A stretch of DNA of 64,000 nucleotides from Curtobacterium flaccumfaciens (GCF_013359815.1 NZ_JABMCF010000040.1:434001-498000), one strand, 5' to 3'. Shown: positions 24,521-33,755, counted from the first letter of the stretch. Translations and numbers: made by a program. Notes: generated by a model not told the origin, from the letters alone.

Positions 24521-25897
24521 TCACGAGGTCGTCCTGGTGACGTCCCCGGCCTTCCAGGTGCGGTTGAAGTAGGGCTCGAGGGGGCCGTAGAACCGCAGGT
24601 ACGAGAACCAGTGCCGCCCGGGGATGGTCTGCACCCAGTTGCTGGCTCCTGCGGCGGGTTCGGTCGGCCCGAAGTGCAGCACGACGGAGCCGTCCGGTTC
24701 GGTCACGAGGTCGTCGTCGCGACTGCCGCGGTCACCGCGCTGCTGCTCGTTGTCGATGAGGCACCGTGTGGCGACGTCGTAGACGGTGACCGACCAGAAG
24801 AGGGCGGCGGGCACGTCGGCAGGAACGGTGAGCGTGTAGTCGACGCCCCCGTCGAGCCAGGCACCGTCCGCGTCGACGTACGCGCCGAGGTAGGCCTGGC
24901 CCTTGCCCGGGACCGTGCTCTTCATCGCAGCCGAGAAGCTCACCGCTTCGTAGAACCAGGAAGCCCGCTCGAGCAGCTCGTCGTACCAGGGCCCGCGCTG
25001 GGACGAGTTGGTCAGGACGACCGCGGTGTCCCACTGCCGGTCCGGCCAGTACTTCGCTCCCGGGAACCGCTTGGCGAAGGTGTTCGCCTGCGCCATCCGC
25101 TCGCCGTCGACGGTTGCCCGCTCGAGGATGCGCCGCAGCCGGTCGTCGGGCGCGAACGGCGTGCCGGGTTCGATGCCGAGCTGGCGCAGCATCGCCAGGA
25201 AGAACCGGTCACGTTCGTCGACGACCTCGGTCTGGTAGATCTCGTGCAACCGTTCCCAGTAGGCGATGCCGTGTGGCTGGTCACCCGACCATCGCCGGCC
25301 GCCGGTGGAGACCAGCCGCGTGGTCGGTGGATCCGCGTGCACCGCGAGCGGATGGACTCGCACCGCCTCGGCGAGGGACGCGCTCCGATCCGGGTCGGGG
25401 TCGAGGGTCCGGAAGCCGAACATGACGTTCACACCGGTGCTCTCGACGACCGTCCAGTCCGACGGGTGGTCGGGGACGCGCTGGCCCGGTCCGACCACGA
25501 GGGTCGTGCCGCCCCGACCGGCGTCCGCCCCCATCTCGCCCAGCACCGCGACCTCGCGTTGCCAGAAGTCGGAGACGCCGCCTGCCGTCGGACCCGGCGG
25601 GAGTTCGATGACGAGGGGCCCCGTGACGGACAGGTCGAAGAAGTTCAGGATGTACGGCGTCGTCGCGTTCGCGGTGATGAGGCCGAGTCGGTCCTGGTAG
25701 GTGAGGTACCGGACGAGGTCGTGGTCGGTCGCGCCGAAGACATCGCGGTGCTGTGTGCGCCACTGCGCGTACGAGACGATCGGCAGCGCCCAGAGGTACA
25801 CCTGGCACGCGAGCTGGTGGTCGAGTTCGTCGAAGATCCCCGCGAGGTCCTCGCGGGGCGGGATGTCGGCGGCCGTGGGCGAGACGTCAGTGGTCAT
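24521..25897 (-). CDS. DUF1254/DUF1214-type protein (1)
   Basis: 458 residues, ATG at 25897 (MTTDVSPTAADIPP). The DUF1254 region includes QVYLWALPIVSYAQWRTQHR, RLGLITANATTPYILNFFDL and GPLVIELPPG; the C-terminal DUF1214 part includes AAGASNWVQTIPGRHWFSYLR and a final YGPLEPYFNRTWKAGD. No signal peptide or membrane helix is seen, so it appears cytoplasmic. Function is unknown. Two palindromes (25931-25949, 25967-25985) lie upstream. A paralogue is at 38368. Confidence 0.8.
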   Translation of the reverse strand: MTTDVSPTAADIPPREDLAGIFDELDHQLACQVYLWALPIVSYAQWRTQHRDVFGATDHDLVRYLTYQDRLGLITANATTPYILNFFDLSVTGPLVIELPPGPTAGGVSDFWQREVAVLGEMGADAGRGGTTLVVGPGQRVPDHPSDWTVVESTGVNVMFGFRTLDPDPDRSASLAEAVRVHPLAVHADPPTTRLVSTGGRRWSGDQPHGIAYWERLHEIYQTEVVDERDRFFLAMLRQLGIEPGTPFAPDDRLRRILERATVDGERMAQANTFAKRFPGAKYWPDRQWDTAVVLTNSSQRGPWYDELLERASWFYEAVSFSAAMKSTVPGKGQAYLGAYVDADGAWLDGGVDYTLTVPADVPAALFWSVTVYDVATRCLIDNEQQRGDRGSRDDDLVTEPDGSVVLHFGPTEPAAGASNWVQTIPGRHWFSYLRFYGPLEPYFNRTWKAGDVTRTTS

Positions 25898-25930
25898 CCC
25901 CGGATCGTCGTCGCCTCCGCCGTGCACGGC

Positions 25931-25949
25931 ATCACCCGGGGTGGGTGAG
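25931..25949. promoter_or_regulatory. 19-base palindrome, site 1
   Basis: ATCACCCGGGGTGGGTGAG, 34 bases upstream of the DUF1254 (1) start. It fits ATCACCC-N5-GGGTGAG, shared with five other sites near this cluster. Confidence 0.55.
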
Positions 25950-25966
25950 CCAGACCCGCCGACCGG

Positions 25967-25985
25967 ATCACCCCGTTGGGGTGGT
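25967..25985. promoter_or_regulatory. 19-base palindrome, site 2
   Basis: ATCACCCCGTTGGGGTGGT, between the divergent DUF1254 (1) gene and the gene at 26044 (58 bases before it). It could serve both directions. Confidence 0.55.
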
Positions 25986-26043
25986 CCTGCGGGCCCGGCC
26001 GGCCGGGTAGACCTGCTCCCATCAACCGCGGAGGGAACCGACC

Positions 26044-26463
26044 ATGGACTTCTGGACCACGTTCTGGGCGATCGTCTGGTACGCATTCTTGGCATTCACG
26101 TTCGTCGCGGCGCTGATGGCGCTCTTCTCGGTCATCGCCGACCTGTTCCGGGACCGCGACCTGAGCGGGTGGTGGAAGGCCGTGTGGGTGCTGTTCCTCG
26201 TGTTCGTCCCGTTCCTGACGGTGTTCGTCTACCTCATCGCGCGCGGCCGGGGCATGGCCGAGCGGAGTGCTCGAGCGGCGCACCAGGAGCAGCAGGCTGC
26301 CGAGGGGTACATCCGGCAGGTCGCCGGGACGTCACCGGCTGACGAGATCGCGAAGGCGCAGGCACTGCTCGACGCGGGGACGATCACGGCGAGCGAGTTC
26401 GCGAGCATCAAGGCACACGCACTCAGCACGACGCGCACGTCCGCGACCGCCGGGGCGGTGTGA
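26044..26463 (+). CDS. PLDc_N/SHOCT membrane protein
   Basis: 139 residues, ATG at 26044 after GGAGGGAAC. Two membrane helices (FWAIVWYAFLAFTFVAALMA and KAVWVLFLVFVPFLTVFVYL) with a DRDLSGWWK turn between them match the phospholipase D-nuclease N-terminal family (a membrane anchor, not the nuclease). A C-terminal SHOCT motif follows (DEIAKAQALLDAGTITASEF). It starts a plus-strand run of small stress-type genes to 27751. Confidence 0.75.
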   Translation: MDFWTTFWAIVWYAFLAFTFVAALMALFSVIADLFRDRDLSGWWKAVWVLFLVFVPFLTVFVYLIARGRGMAERSARAAHQEQQAAEGYIRQVAGTSPADEIAKAQALLDAGTITASEFASIKAHALSTTRTSATAGAV

Positions 26464-26466
26464 GCG

Positions 26467-26895
26467 GTGCGCACGTTCACCTACGGTCCCGCCGAAGCCT
26501 TCGTGGTCCTCCACGACGGCGACCTGCCGGACCGTGCCGTCCTCGGGGCGCTCACCGACCTGATCGCGACGGACACCCTGCGGCTCCTCGACATCCTGCT
26601 GATCAGTCGCGCTCCTGACGGCTCCGTCCGGGTGCGCGAGATCGACGACGTCACGGACCCCGGGCTCGCCGGACCGATCGTGCTCGAGGCTCGTGGTCTC
26701 GCCGCCAACGACGACGTGGACGAGATCGCCGACTCGTTGGCACCCGGGACCTCGGCGGCGATCGTCGTCGTCGAGCACGTCTGGGAGAAAGCCCTCGCCG
26801 AACGGTTTGCCGCGAGCGGTGGGCAGCTGCTCTGGAGCGCGCGCATCCCGGCACCGGAGCTCAACGAACTCGCCGCCACGGCACACATCGGCTAG
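26467..26895 (+). CDS. Conserved hypothetical protein (DUF6325-like)
   Basis: 142 residues from GTG at 26467, 3 bases after the previous stop. A ferredoxin-like alternation of strands and helices is suggested: YGPAEAFVVLHDGDLPDRA, LLDILLISRAPDGSVRVREI, then GTSAAIVVVEHVWEKALAER. It resembles DUF1269/DUF6325 proteins found beside SHOCT proteins in actinobacteria. No catalytic motif is visible. Confidence 0.6.
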   Translation: MRTFTYGPAEAFVVLHDGDLPDRAVLGALTDLIATDTLRLLDILLISRAPDGSVRVREIDDVTDPGLAGPIVLEARGLAANDDVDEIADSLAPGTSAAIVVVEHVWEKALAERFAASGGQLLWSARIPAPELNELAATAHIG

Positions 26896-26906
26896 GAGAG
26901 ACGACC

Positions 26907-27215
26907 GTGTTGTTCAGACGTTTCGGTCGACCCGGACTCCTCGGCCTCGCCGCTCGCACCGCGGTCGTGGCCGGTACCGCCGGCGCGGTGGGCGGCGCGA
27001 TCCGCACCCACCAGCAGGCGGCCGCGCAGGAGCGTGCAGCTGCCGACGCCTGGGACGCCGAACAGACCGTTCCCGTCCCACCGACACCCCCGGCACCGCG
27101 GGACGACGGCGGGGACCTGCTGCGCGAGCTGGAACGGCTCGGCCAGATGCACCAGCAGGGGCTGCTCGACGACGCGGAGTTCGCAGCCGCGAAACAGCGG
27201 CTCCTCGCCGGCTGA
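26907..27215 (+). CDS. SHOCT-domain small protein
   Basis: 102 residues from GTG at 26907, TAGGAGAG 8 bases upstream. The N-terminus has one hydrophobic helix (LAARTAVVAGTAGAVGGAIR), then a proline linker (VPVPPTPPAPR) and a SHOCT motif at the end (HQQGLLDDAEFAAAKQRLL). SHOCT domains are short oligomerisation modules. It sits between two DUF1269-type genes, an arrangement common in actinobacteria. Confidence 0.75.
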   Translation: MLFRRFGRPGLLGLAARTAVVAGTAGAVGGAIRTHQQAAAQERAAADAWDAEQTVPVPPTPPAPRDDGGDLLRELERLGQMHQQGLLDDAEFAAAKQRLLAG

Positions 27216-27256
27216 CCACGACCGACACCACCGAACCACCCAACGGAAGGAACACC

Positions 27257-27751
27257 ATGGCAGACCTCATCGTCATCTCGTTCGACGACGACGCCCGAGC
27301 CACCGCAGCGTACGACGAGATCCAGCAGTTGCAGGACGACCTCGTGGTCGAACTCGCCGGCCTCGCACTCGTGCACGTCGACGACAAGGGCAAGACACAC
27401 GTCGAGACCCCGGGACCGGTCGGGAACGTGGGCGCCGGCGCAGCCGGGGGAGCGCTCTTCGGCACGCTCCTGGGCCTGCTGTTCTTCGTGCCGTTCTTCG
27501 GCCTGGTCATCGGCGGGGCGCTCGGCGCCCTCTTCGCCGGCCTGGACAAGACCGGCCTGAACGCGGAGTTCCGCGACCGCGTGAAGTCCGCGGTCGCGGA
27601 CGGGCGGTCCGCGGTCGTGGTCTACGCGACCAAGATCACCGAGGACAAGTTCGGCGAGGCGCTCTCCCGGTTCGGCGGCACGGTCGTGCAGACGTCGCTG
27701 TCCGAGGCCGACGAACACGAACTCGCGCACGACATGACGGGTGCTCGCTGA
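27257..27751 (+). CDS. DUF1269 family protein
   Basis: 164 residues, ATG at 27257 after GGAAGGAAC. Opens MADLIVISFDDDARATAAYD; a central glycine-rich membrane segment (GALFGTLLGLLFFVPFFGLV then IGGALGALFAGL) is followed by VKSAVADGRSAVVVYATKIT. These features match DUF1269. Function unknown; some annotations link it to stress responses. It ends the small-gene run and is followed by a strong hairpin. Confidence 0.82.
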   Translation: MADLIVISFDDDARATAAYDEIQQLQDDLVVELAGLALVHVDDKGKTHVETPGPVGNVGAGAAGGALFGTLLGLLFFVPFFGLVIGGALGALFAGLDKTGLNAEFRDRVKSAVADGRSAVVVYATKITEDKFGEALSRFGGTVVQTSLSEADEHELAHDMTGAR

Positions 27752-27760
27752 GCTCCCTCC

Positions 27761-27799
27761 GGTGACGCGCCGCCGGTCCTGGACGGGCGGCGCGTCACC
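27761..27799 (+). terminator. Strong transcription terminator
   Basis: GGTGACGCGCCGCC (27761-27774) and GGCGGCGCGTCACC (27786-27799) pair perfectly over 14 bp with an 11-base loop, 9 bases after the DUF1269 stop. Confidence 0.85.
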
Positions 27800-27831
27800 A
27801 TCTCCTCCGACGACACGGAAGGGTCCGGGCC

Positions 27832-28551
27832 ATGGGCGTACTCATCGCCGACCTCATCGCCCCGGCGCTCGGTATCCTCCTGAGCCCGCTGGCGATCATG
27901 GCCCTCGTCGCGGAGCTGCTGTCCCGGCGGAACCGTGCCAACGGCATCGCCTACTCCGCCGGCTGGCTGCTGGGTGTGATCGTCGGGGTCGGAGTGTCGG
28001 TCGCGGTGTTCACGGCGGTCGACTTCCACCCACGGACGGACACGTCGTCCTGGCTCGCCCTGGTCCGGCTCGTGATCGCGCTCGTCCTCCTGCTCACCGC
28101 CGTGTGGGTGTTCCGTCGCGGCGCCAAGGACCTGCGGAAGATGGCCGCCGCTGCGACTCCTGAGCAGATCGCTGCCGCTGCTCCACAGCTCCCCGGCTGG
28201 TTGCAACGGGTCAGCGAGTTCACCCCGGGACGGTCGTTCGCGCTGGGCTTCGGACTGTTCGTCCTCAATCCGGTCGACGCCTCGTGCGCGATCATCGCCG
28301 GGCTCGACATCGCGAGTGCACCGGTGGGCACGGCTGCCGGTGCAGCGGTCGCCGTCGGGTTCGTCGTCGTCGGCGTGGCACCGATCGCCGTCCCGGTGTG
28401 CTTCGTCGCGGTCCGTGGCGCCGCGGCCGCGCCGGTCCTCGAAGGACTCCGGACCTGGATCGCCGGGCACACCAGCGTCCTGAACGGTCTCCTCATCCTC
28501 GTCATCGGTGCGCTGCAACTGCAGAAGGCCCTCGCAGCGCTCATCCCGTGA
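27832..28551 (+). CDS. GAP/SfLAP-family integral membrane protein (2)
   Basis: 239 residues, ATG at 27832 after GGAAGGG. Opens LIAPALGILLSPLAIMALVA; further helices include LVRLVIALVLLLTAVWVFRR, GFGLFVLNPVDASCAIIAG and the final LNGLLILVIGALQLQKAL. The LNPVDA turn parallels the VNPKNL turn of the third family member at 31176. Probable membrane exporter or flippase-like protein; the substrate is unknown. Confidence 0.7.
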   Translation: MGVLIADLIAPALGILLSPLAIMALVAELLSRRNRANGIAYSAGWLLGVIVGVGVSVAVFTAVDFHPRTDTSSWLALVRLVIALVLLLTAVWVFRRGAKDLRKMAAAATPEQIAAAAPQLPGWLQRVSEFTPGRSFALGFGLFVLNPVDASCAIIAGLDIASAPVGTAAGAAVAVGFVVVGVAPIAVPVCFVAVRGAAAAPVLEGLRTWIAGHTSVLNGLLILVIGALQLQKALAALIP

Positions 28552-28573
28552 CGCCACGTCGAAGGGCGCATCC

Positions 28574-29929
28574 CTGACCAGCACCGCCGACGAACTCACG
28601 ACCCTCCGCGCTGAGAACGCCGCACTCCGTGCTCGGTTGGCTGCCCGCGACGGAACGTCGACCCACCCTGGACCACGACGGCGCTGGCGACGGGCCGTCC
28701 CCGCTGCCGCGCTGATCGTCATCGGCGCGCTGCTCGCCCCCGTGACGGTGGTCGCCGTCTGGGCCGAGCGCGAAGCGTCCTCGACCGAGGCCTTCGTGGA
28801 GACGTTCGCCCCGCTCGCTCGCGACGGCTCGGTGCAGGCCCTCGTCGCATCGAGGACGGTCGCGGTGATCAACGAGCGACTCGACGCGTCGCAGCTCACC
28901 GGAACGGTCTTCGACGGGATCGCCCAGCTCGACCTCCCACCACGCGCGAAGGACGCGCTGGGCGCGCTGCAGGCGCCTGCGACCGCCGGCATCGAGGGAC
29001 TGATCACCAGCACCGTCGACCGGTTCGTGGCGTCCGAGCAGTTCGCCGAGCTCTGGGACCGCCTCCTGCGGACCGGGCACACCCAGATGGTCGCCTCCCT
29101 GCGAGGAGACCGGGACGCCGCCGTTTCCATCGGTGGAGACGGCGCGATCGGCATCCAGCTCGGTCCGGTCGTCGCCGAGGTGAAGAGTCGACTGATCGAG
29201 CGCGGGCTCACGATCGCGGCGCGGATCCCGAGCGTCGACCGGACTCTCGTGATCGCGACCTCGGACGCCGCGGTGCGGGCGCAGACAGCGTTCGCGGTGG
29301 TGCAGATCGTGGCCGGGTGGCTGCCGTGGATCCTGGTCGCCACCATCGGACTCGGCGTCGTCACGGCAAGCCGACGAGCACGCGCGCTCACGCTCGCAGC
29401 GGTCGGCGTCGCCGTGACGATGATCGTGACCCTGGTCGCCGTCGGGGTCGGGCGGGTGCTGACCGTCCACGCCCTCACCCCTGACCTGATGCCCAGGAAC
29501 GCCGCTCGGACGATCTACGACAGCGTGGTCGCCTTCGTCGCGAGCGCCGCCGTCGCCGGAACGGTCCTCGCCCTCTCCGTCGCACTCGTCGCGTGGTACG
29601 CGGGCTCGTCGTCGTCCGCGCGGACGGTGCGCGGGTCGTTCGTCCGCGCCGCGGGATCGCTGCGTGCCGCCGCAGAACGACGTGGTCTGACGACGGGGCG
29701 GGTCGGCGTGCTGGTCTGGCGGGGACGCGTCGTCATCCGGACACTGGTCGCGACCGCAGCGGGTGCGGTCATCGTGACGCACCGTCCGCTCACCCCCGGG
29801 CTCATCGCCTGGACGCTGGTGGGTGCGCTCGTCGTCGTCGCCGCCACCGAACTCGTCTGGCGACCCTCGGCGCCGCGTACCGGGGTCTCACCCGGAACGG
29901 ACGATCCCGCGCCCTCGTCCGCTCACTAG
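28574..29929 (+). CDS. Multi-pass membrane protein of unknown function, probable CTG start
   Basis: 451 residues if translation starts at CTG 28574, seven bases after GAAGGG (28561-28566). The only upstream ATG (28508) lies deep inside the previous gene. Opens with a coiled coil (TSTADELTTLRAENAALRAR), a basic stretch, then a helix (AVPAAALIVIGALLAPVTVV). A large extracytoplasmic domain (to about residue 235) is followed by more helices (VVQIVAGWLPWILVATIGLG, ALTLAAVGVAVTMIVTLVAV and others). The family could not be named. Confidence 0.6.
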   Translation: MTSTADELTTLRAENAALRARLAARDGTSTHPGPRRRWRRAVPAAALIVIGALLAPVTVVAVWAEREASSTEAFVETFAPLARDGSVQALVASRTVAVINERLDASQLTGTVFDGIAQLDLPPRAKDALGALQAPATAGIEGLITSTVDRFVASEQFAELWDRLLRTGHTQMVASLRGDRDAAVSIGGDGAIGIQLGPVVAEVKSRLIERGLTIAARIPSVDRTLVIATSDAAVRAQTAFAVVQIVAGWLPWILVATIGLGVVTASRRARALTLAAVGVAVTMIVTLVAVGVGRVLTVHALTPDLMPRNAARTIYDSVVAFVASAAVAGTVLALSVALVAWYAGSSSSARTVRGSFVRAAGSLRAAAERRGLTTGRVGVLVWRGRVVIRTLVATAAGAVIVTHRPLTPGLIAWTLVGALVVVAATELVWRPSAPRTGVSPGTDDPAPSSAH

Positions 29930-29979
29930 CGTCCGACGTGGTGGTGCGCAGCGCATCCCGGCAGCAGGGAGAGGGCACG

Positions 29980-31179
29980 ATGCCGTTCTGGAAGCACCAC
30001 GCTCAGCCGACGCCGTCACCGACACCGACGCCGGGGTCGACCTCCGGGTCCACAGCTGTGACTGGAGGGGAGCAGGGATCCACCCCGGACCGGGGGTTGC
30101 GGATCATGCTGGGTCTCGCCGCCGCGGTCGTCGTCGCCGTCGGCTGCGCACGGTTCTCGGGGATCATCGCCCCGACCGTGCTCGCGCTCGTCGTGACGAT
30201 CTGCGTGCAGCCCGCCCGGGTGTTCCTCGAACGGCTGGGGTTCGCCCGCAGCCTCGCCTCCGCCGTCGTGATCGTTGTGATCCTGGTGCTGCTCGTGGGC
30301 TTCTCGGCCGCCCTCGTGCTCTCCGTGGCCCAGTTCGCCACGTTGTTCCCGCAGTACGCAGCCCAGATCCACGCCTTCGAGGAGCAGCTCGGCGACTGGC
30401 TGACGTCCCTCGGCATCGGGCAGGAGCAGGTCCAGGCGCTCCTCGCAGGACTCGACCCCGGGAAGGTCGTCGGTGCCGTCTCGGGTGTCGTGGGCAGCGT
30501 GTTCAGCCTCGGCGTCGGACTCCTCGTGGTGCTCGCGCTGATCGTCTTCATGACGCTCGACGCCGGGTACGGGCGACTGATCGCAGACCGCGTCCGTCCC
30601 GGACGACCGCAGCTCGTCGACGCGCTCGCGTCGTTCACCGCGAGTGTCCGGAAGTACATGGTCGTCACGGCGGTGCTCGGTGCCGCCGTGGCCGCCCTCG
30701 ACGCCCTGGCACTGGTCGTGCTGCAGGTCCCCGGCGCCGCGCTCTGGGGGCTGCTCGCCTTCATCACCGGGTTCATCCCGAACATCGGGTACTGGATCGG
30801 CATCATCCCGCCGGTCGTGCTCGCGCTCCTCGCGAACGGGTGGGGGAGCGCCGTCGCCGTCATCATCATCTACGCCGTGATCAACGGAGTCATCCAGTCC
30901 GGCCTGCAGCCCCACATCGTCGGCTCTGCGGTGTCGCTCAACCAGACGATCGCGTTCCTGTCGGTCGTGTTCTGGTCCGCGGTCCTCGGCCCGCTCGGCG
31001 CCGTGCTGGCGATCCCGCTGACGCTCCTGGTCCGGGCGCTGCTCGTCGACGCGAACCCGGACGCCCGGTGGATCCGGCCGGCGCTCGGCGACGTCGCCGG
31101 TCTGTCACCGCCGACGTCACGGGAGCGTCGTCGGCGCGAGCGGAGCACGTCCCACCACCCAGACAGGAGCACACCGTGA
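29980..31179 (+). CDS. AI-2E family transporter/permease
   Basis: 399 residues, ATG at 29980 after AGGGAGAGGG. A Pro/Thr-rich N-terminal tail leads to paired helices (GIIAPTVLALVVTICVQPAR, SAVVIVVILVLLVGFSAALV), a soluble helical insert (FEEQLGDWLTSLGIGQEQVQ) and the typical AI-2E C-terminal part (ITGFIPNIGYWIGIIPPVVL, INGVIQSGLQPHIVGSAVSL, LGPLGAVLAIPLTLLVRALL). The family includes TqsA, an AI-2 exporter, and Na+/H+ antiporters; the substrate here is open. It overlaps the next gene by 4 bases. Confidence 0.85.
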   Translation: MPFWKHHAQPTPSPTPTPGSTSGSTAVTGGEQGSTPDRGLRIMLGLAAAVVVAVGCARFSGIIAPTVLALVVTICVQPARVFLERLGFARSLASAVVIVVILVLLVGFSAALVLSVAQFATLFPQYAAQIHAFEEQLGDWLTSLGIGQEQVQALLAGLDPGKVVGAVSGVVGSVFSLGVGLLVVLALIVFMTLDAGYGRLIADRVRPGRPQLVDALASFTASVRKYMVVTAVLGAAVAALDALALVVLQVPGAALWGLLAFITGFIPNIGYWIGIIPPVVLALLANGWGSAVAVIIIYAVINGVIQSGLQPHIVGSAVSLNQTIAFLSVVFWSAVLGPLGAVLAIPLTLLVRALLVDANPDARWIRPALGDVAGLSPPTSRERRRRERSTSHHPDRSTP

Positions 31180-31853
31180 ACTTCGCGTCCCTCTTCGGCG
31201 AAATGCTGCCGCAGGCAGTCACCATCGCCATCAGTCCGATCCCGATCATCGCGGCGATCCTCATGCTCCTCTCGCCACGTGCGCGCACGGTCGCACCCGC
31301 GTTCCTGGTCGGGTGGGTCGCCGGCATCGCCGTCGCGGTCGTCGTCGTGACCCTGCTGTCCTCGTCGATCCCGGCGGCGGACCCCGACGCGTCGAAGCCG
31401 GTGGCCGGCATCGTCAAGATCGTGTTGGGCGTGCTGCTGCTGCTGCTCGCCGTCCACCAGTGGCGCGGTCGACCGCAGCGCGGTACGACCCCGGCGCCGC
31501 CGAAGTGGATGACGGCCATCGACACGATCACCCCGGCCAAGGCCGCCGGCCTGGCGTTCCTGCTCGCGGCGGTCAACCCGAAGAACCTCATGATGGCCGT
31601 GGCGGCGGGCGTCACCGTCGGGACGAGCGCTGCCGCCGGCGGCACCGTCGTGTGGTCGGTGGTCGTGTTCGTCGTGATCGCCTCGCTCAGCATCGGGATC
31701 CCGGTCCTCGGCTTCCTGGTGGCGGGGGACCGGGTCGCAGGGCCGCTCGAGAACCTCCGCGACTGGCTCACCGACAACAACGCGACGATCATGGCCGTCC
31801 TGCTGCTCGTGATCGGCGTGACGACCGTCGGCAAGGGGATCGGGGCGTTCTGA
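31176..31853 (+). CDS. GAP/SfLAP-family integral membrane protein (3)
   Basis: 225 residues from GTG at 31176 with ACAGGAGC upstream. Helices include LPQAVTIAISPIPIIAAILM, APAFLVGWVAGIAVAVVVVT, VKIVLGVLLLLLAVHQWRGR and LAFLLAAVNPKNLMMAVAAG. The SPIPIIAAILMLLSPRAR opening and the VNPKNL motif are typical of the GAP family. It is translationally coupled on both sides (GTGA with the AI-2E gene, TGATG with the SulP gene). Confidence 0.75.
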   Translation: MNFASLFGEMLPQAVTIAISPIPIIAAILMLLSPRARTVAPAFLVGWVAGIAVAVVVVTLLSSSIPAADPDASKPVAGIVKIVLGVLLLLLAVHQWRGRPQRGTTPAPPKWMTAIDTITPAKAAGLAFLLAAVNPKNLMMAVAAGVTVGTSAAAGGTVVWSVVVFVVIASLSIGIPVLGFLVAGDRVAGPLENLRDWLTDNNATIMAVLLLVIGVTTVGKGIGAF

Positions 31854-33489
31854 TGCAGATCCTCCCGGGCGTGACCCGTCGCTCCTGGCGGACCGAAGCC
31901 CTGGCGGGCATCACCCTCGCGGCGATCGCCATCCCGTTGAACATCGGGTACGCGCAGATCGCGGGTCTGCCACCCACCGCCGGCCTCTACGCACTGATCG
32001 TGCCGGGCGTCCTCTTCGCCCTCCTGGCGTCGTCCCGACAGCTCGTCGCCTCGCCCGACGCGGCAGCGGCGGCGTTGGTCGGGTCGTCCCTGGCCGGGCT
32101 CGCGGTGGCCGGCAGCGGTTCCTACCTGCAGTTCGCCCTCGCGCAGGCATTGATCGGTGCGGTCGTGTTCGCGGCGTGCGCGGTGCTGAAGCTCGGGTTC
32201 CTGGCGAACTTCCTGTCGGCGCCGATCCTGGTGGGGTTCGTCGGCGGCCTCGCGCTCGACATCCTGCTCAGCCAGGTCGCGAAGATGCTCGGTGTCAAGG
32301 TCGACAGCGGCGACGAGTTCATCCCCCGGCTGGGCGAACTCGTCAGCGGTCTGGGCCACCTGAACGTCTGGTCCGTGTGCATCTCGGTCGCGTCGGTCCT
32401 CGTCCTGGTGCTCGGGCGCCGTTTCCGTGCGGTGCCGTGGGCGCTGGTGTGCTCGTCGTCACCACCGTCGTGCTCGTGCTGTTCCGCCTCGACGACGCCG
32501 GCGTCGCGGTCCTCGGGGAGGTCCCAGCCGGCCCGCCGACCTTCACCTGGCCGCAGATCTCGTGGCAGCAGTGGCTGCAGCTCGTGCCGAGCGCCGTCGC
32601 GCTCACCCTCGTGGCGATGGCCGAGGGGCTGCTCGTCGCACGTCGGTACGCCGAGCAGCACGGCTACGCCGAGGACGCCAACCGAGACCTCTTCGCCTTC
32701 GCCGCGGCGAACGCGGGATCCGGACTCACCGGCGGTTTCACGGTGGGCTCGTCGGCGTCGCGGACCGCAGCGATGGACCAATCCGGGTCGAGGACCCAGC
32801 TGCCCTCCGTCGTCGCAGCCGTCCTGACCCTGCTCGTGGTCTGCTTCGGCACCGCGCTGCTGCAGGACATCCCGTCGCCGGCCATCGGGGCGATCGTCGC
32901 CGTCGCCGTCACACCGTTGCTCGGGATCGCGGAGTTCGCACGGCTGTGGCGGCTCCGGCGCTTCGAGTTCGTCGTCGCCGCCGTGTGCTTCGCAGCAGTG
33001 CTCCTGCTCGGTCCGATCATCGGCGTGCTCATCGCGTTCGTCCTCTCGCTGGTGAACGTGGTCCGTTCGGCGGCGAACCCGCCGGTCGACGTGCTCGTGC
33101 CGAGCGGCGAGCCGGTCGACGTGTTCCGCGCGGCCGAGGACGGTCGAGTGACGACGGCGCCCGGTGTGGTCGTCCTGCGGTTCGCCGGGCCGCTCTTCTT
33201 CGGGAACGCGCAGGTGTTCTCGTCCGCCGTCCACTCGGCGGTGACCGCCGGACTCGCCGACGGGGCACGCGCACTCGTCATCGACTGCGAAGCGGTCACC
33301 GGGGTCGACACCACCGCGGCCGACGTTGCGGGCGAGGCCATCGAGTGGGCGCGGGCACAGGGCGTCACGGTCGGGTTCAGCCGCGTCCGCTCGGCGACGC
33401 GGGCGGAGCTCGAACACTTCGACCTGCTCGGTGACAGCGCCGTCTACACGAGCAACCGGGCGGCGGTCGAGGCGCTGACGTCACGGTGA
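31853..33489 (+). pseudogene. SulP-family anion transporter with a frameshift
   Basis: ATG at 31853. The first part (RTEALAGITLAAIAIPLNIG with YAQIAGLPPTAGLYA, the SulP signature) stays in frame to about 32450 (FRAVPWALV). Homology then continues one frame over (VVTTVVLVLFRLDD, MAEGLLVARRYAEQHGYAED, NAGSGLTGGFTVGSSASRTA) to a C-terminal STAS domain (VIDCEAVTGVDTTAADVAGE) ending 33489. One missing base near 32449-32452 (GGTGTGCTCG) explains it; repaired length would be about 545 residues, normal for SulP. Either a real inactivation or a base-calling error. No other damage is seen. Confidence 0.85.
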
Positions 33490-33505
33490 CCGGCGCCTCG
33501 GCCGA

Positions 33506-33706
33506 TCACCGTTCCTGGCGGAGTTCGGCGATCTCGAGCCCCAGCTCTGCGATGCGGGCGAGCAGCGCGTGCAGGGCGGTCTGGTCCTCGAGCGTCCCGA
33601 TCAGCAGGGTCTGGGCCGGAGCCACCTGGACCAGTTCGAACTCGGGGAACGCCGCCTCGAGCGTCGGCGACGACGCGTAGGGCAACCGGACTTCGTATCG
33701 GCTCAT
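33506..33706 (-). CDS. Small conserved-looking protein of unknown function
   Basis: 66 residues from ATG at 33706 with GGAGG six bases upstream. Opens MSRYEVRLPYASSPTLEAAF and ends in an amphipathic helix (ALHALLARIAELGLEIAEL). There are no cysteines and no membrane helix. A palindrome (33756-33774) lies 50 bases upstream. It lies after the convergent SulP gene and downstream of the LuxR regulator, with which it may be co-expressed. Confidence 0.6.
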   Translation of the reverse strand: MSRYEVRLPYASSPTLEAAFPEFELVQVAPAQTLLIGTLEDQTALHALLARIAELGLEIAELRQER

Positions 33707-33755
33707 GGCGACCTCCTGCTCCAGGCCGAGCATCGCACCGAGGAGCCGACGGCGA

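Noticed and set aside
31853..33489. Programmed frameshifting in the SulP gene
   Set aside because: No slippery heptamer or downstream pseudoknot is visible at the joint; a lost base is simpler.
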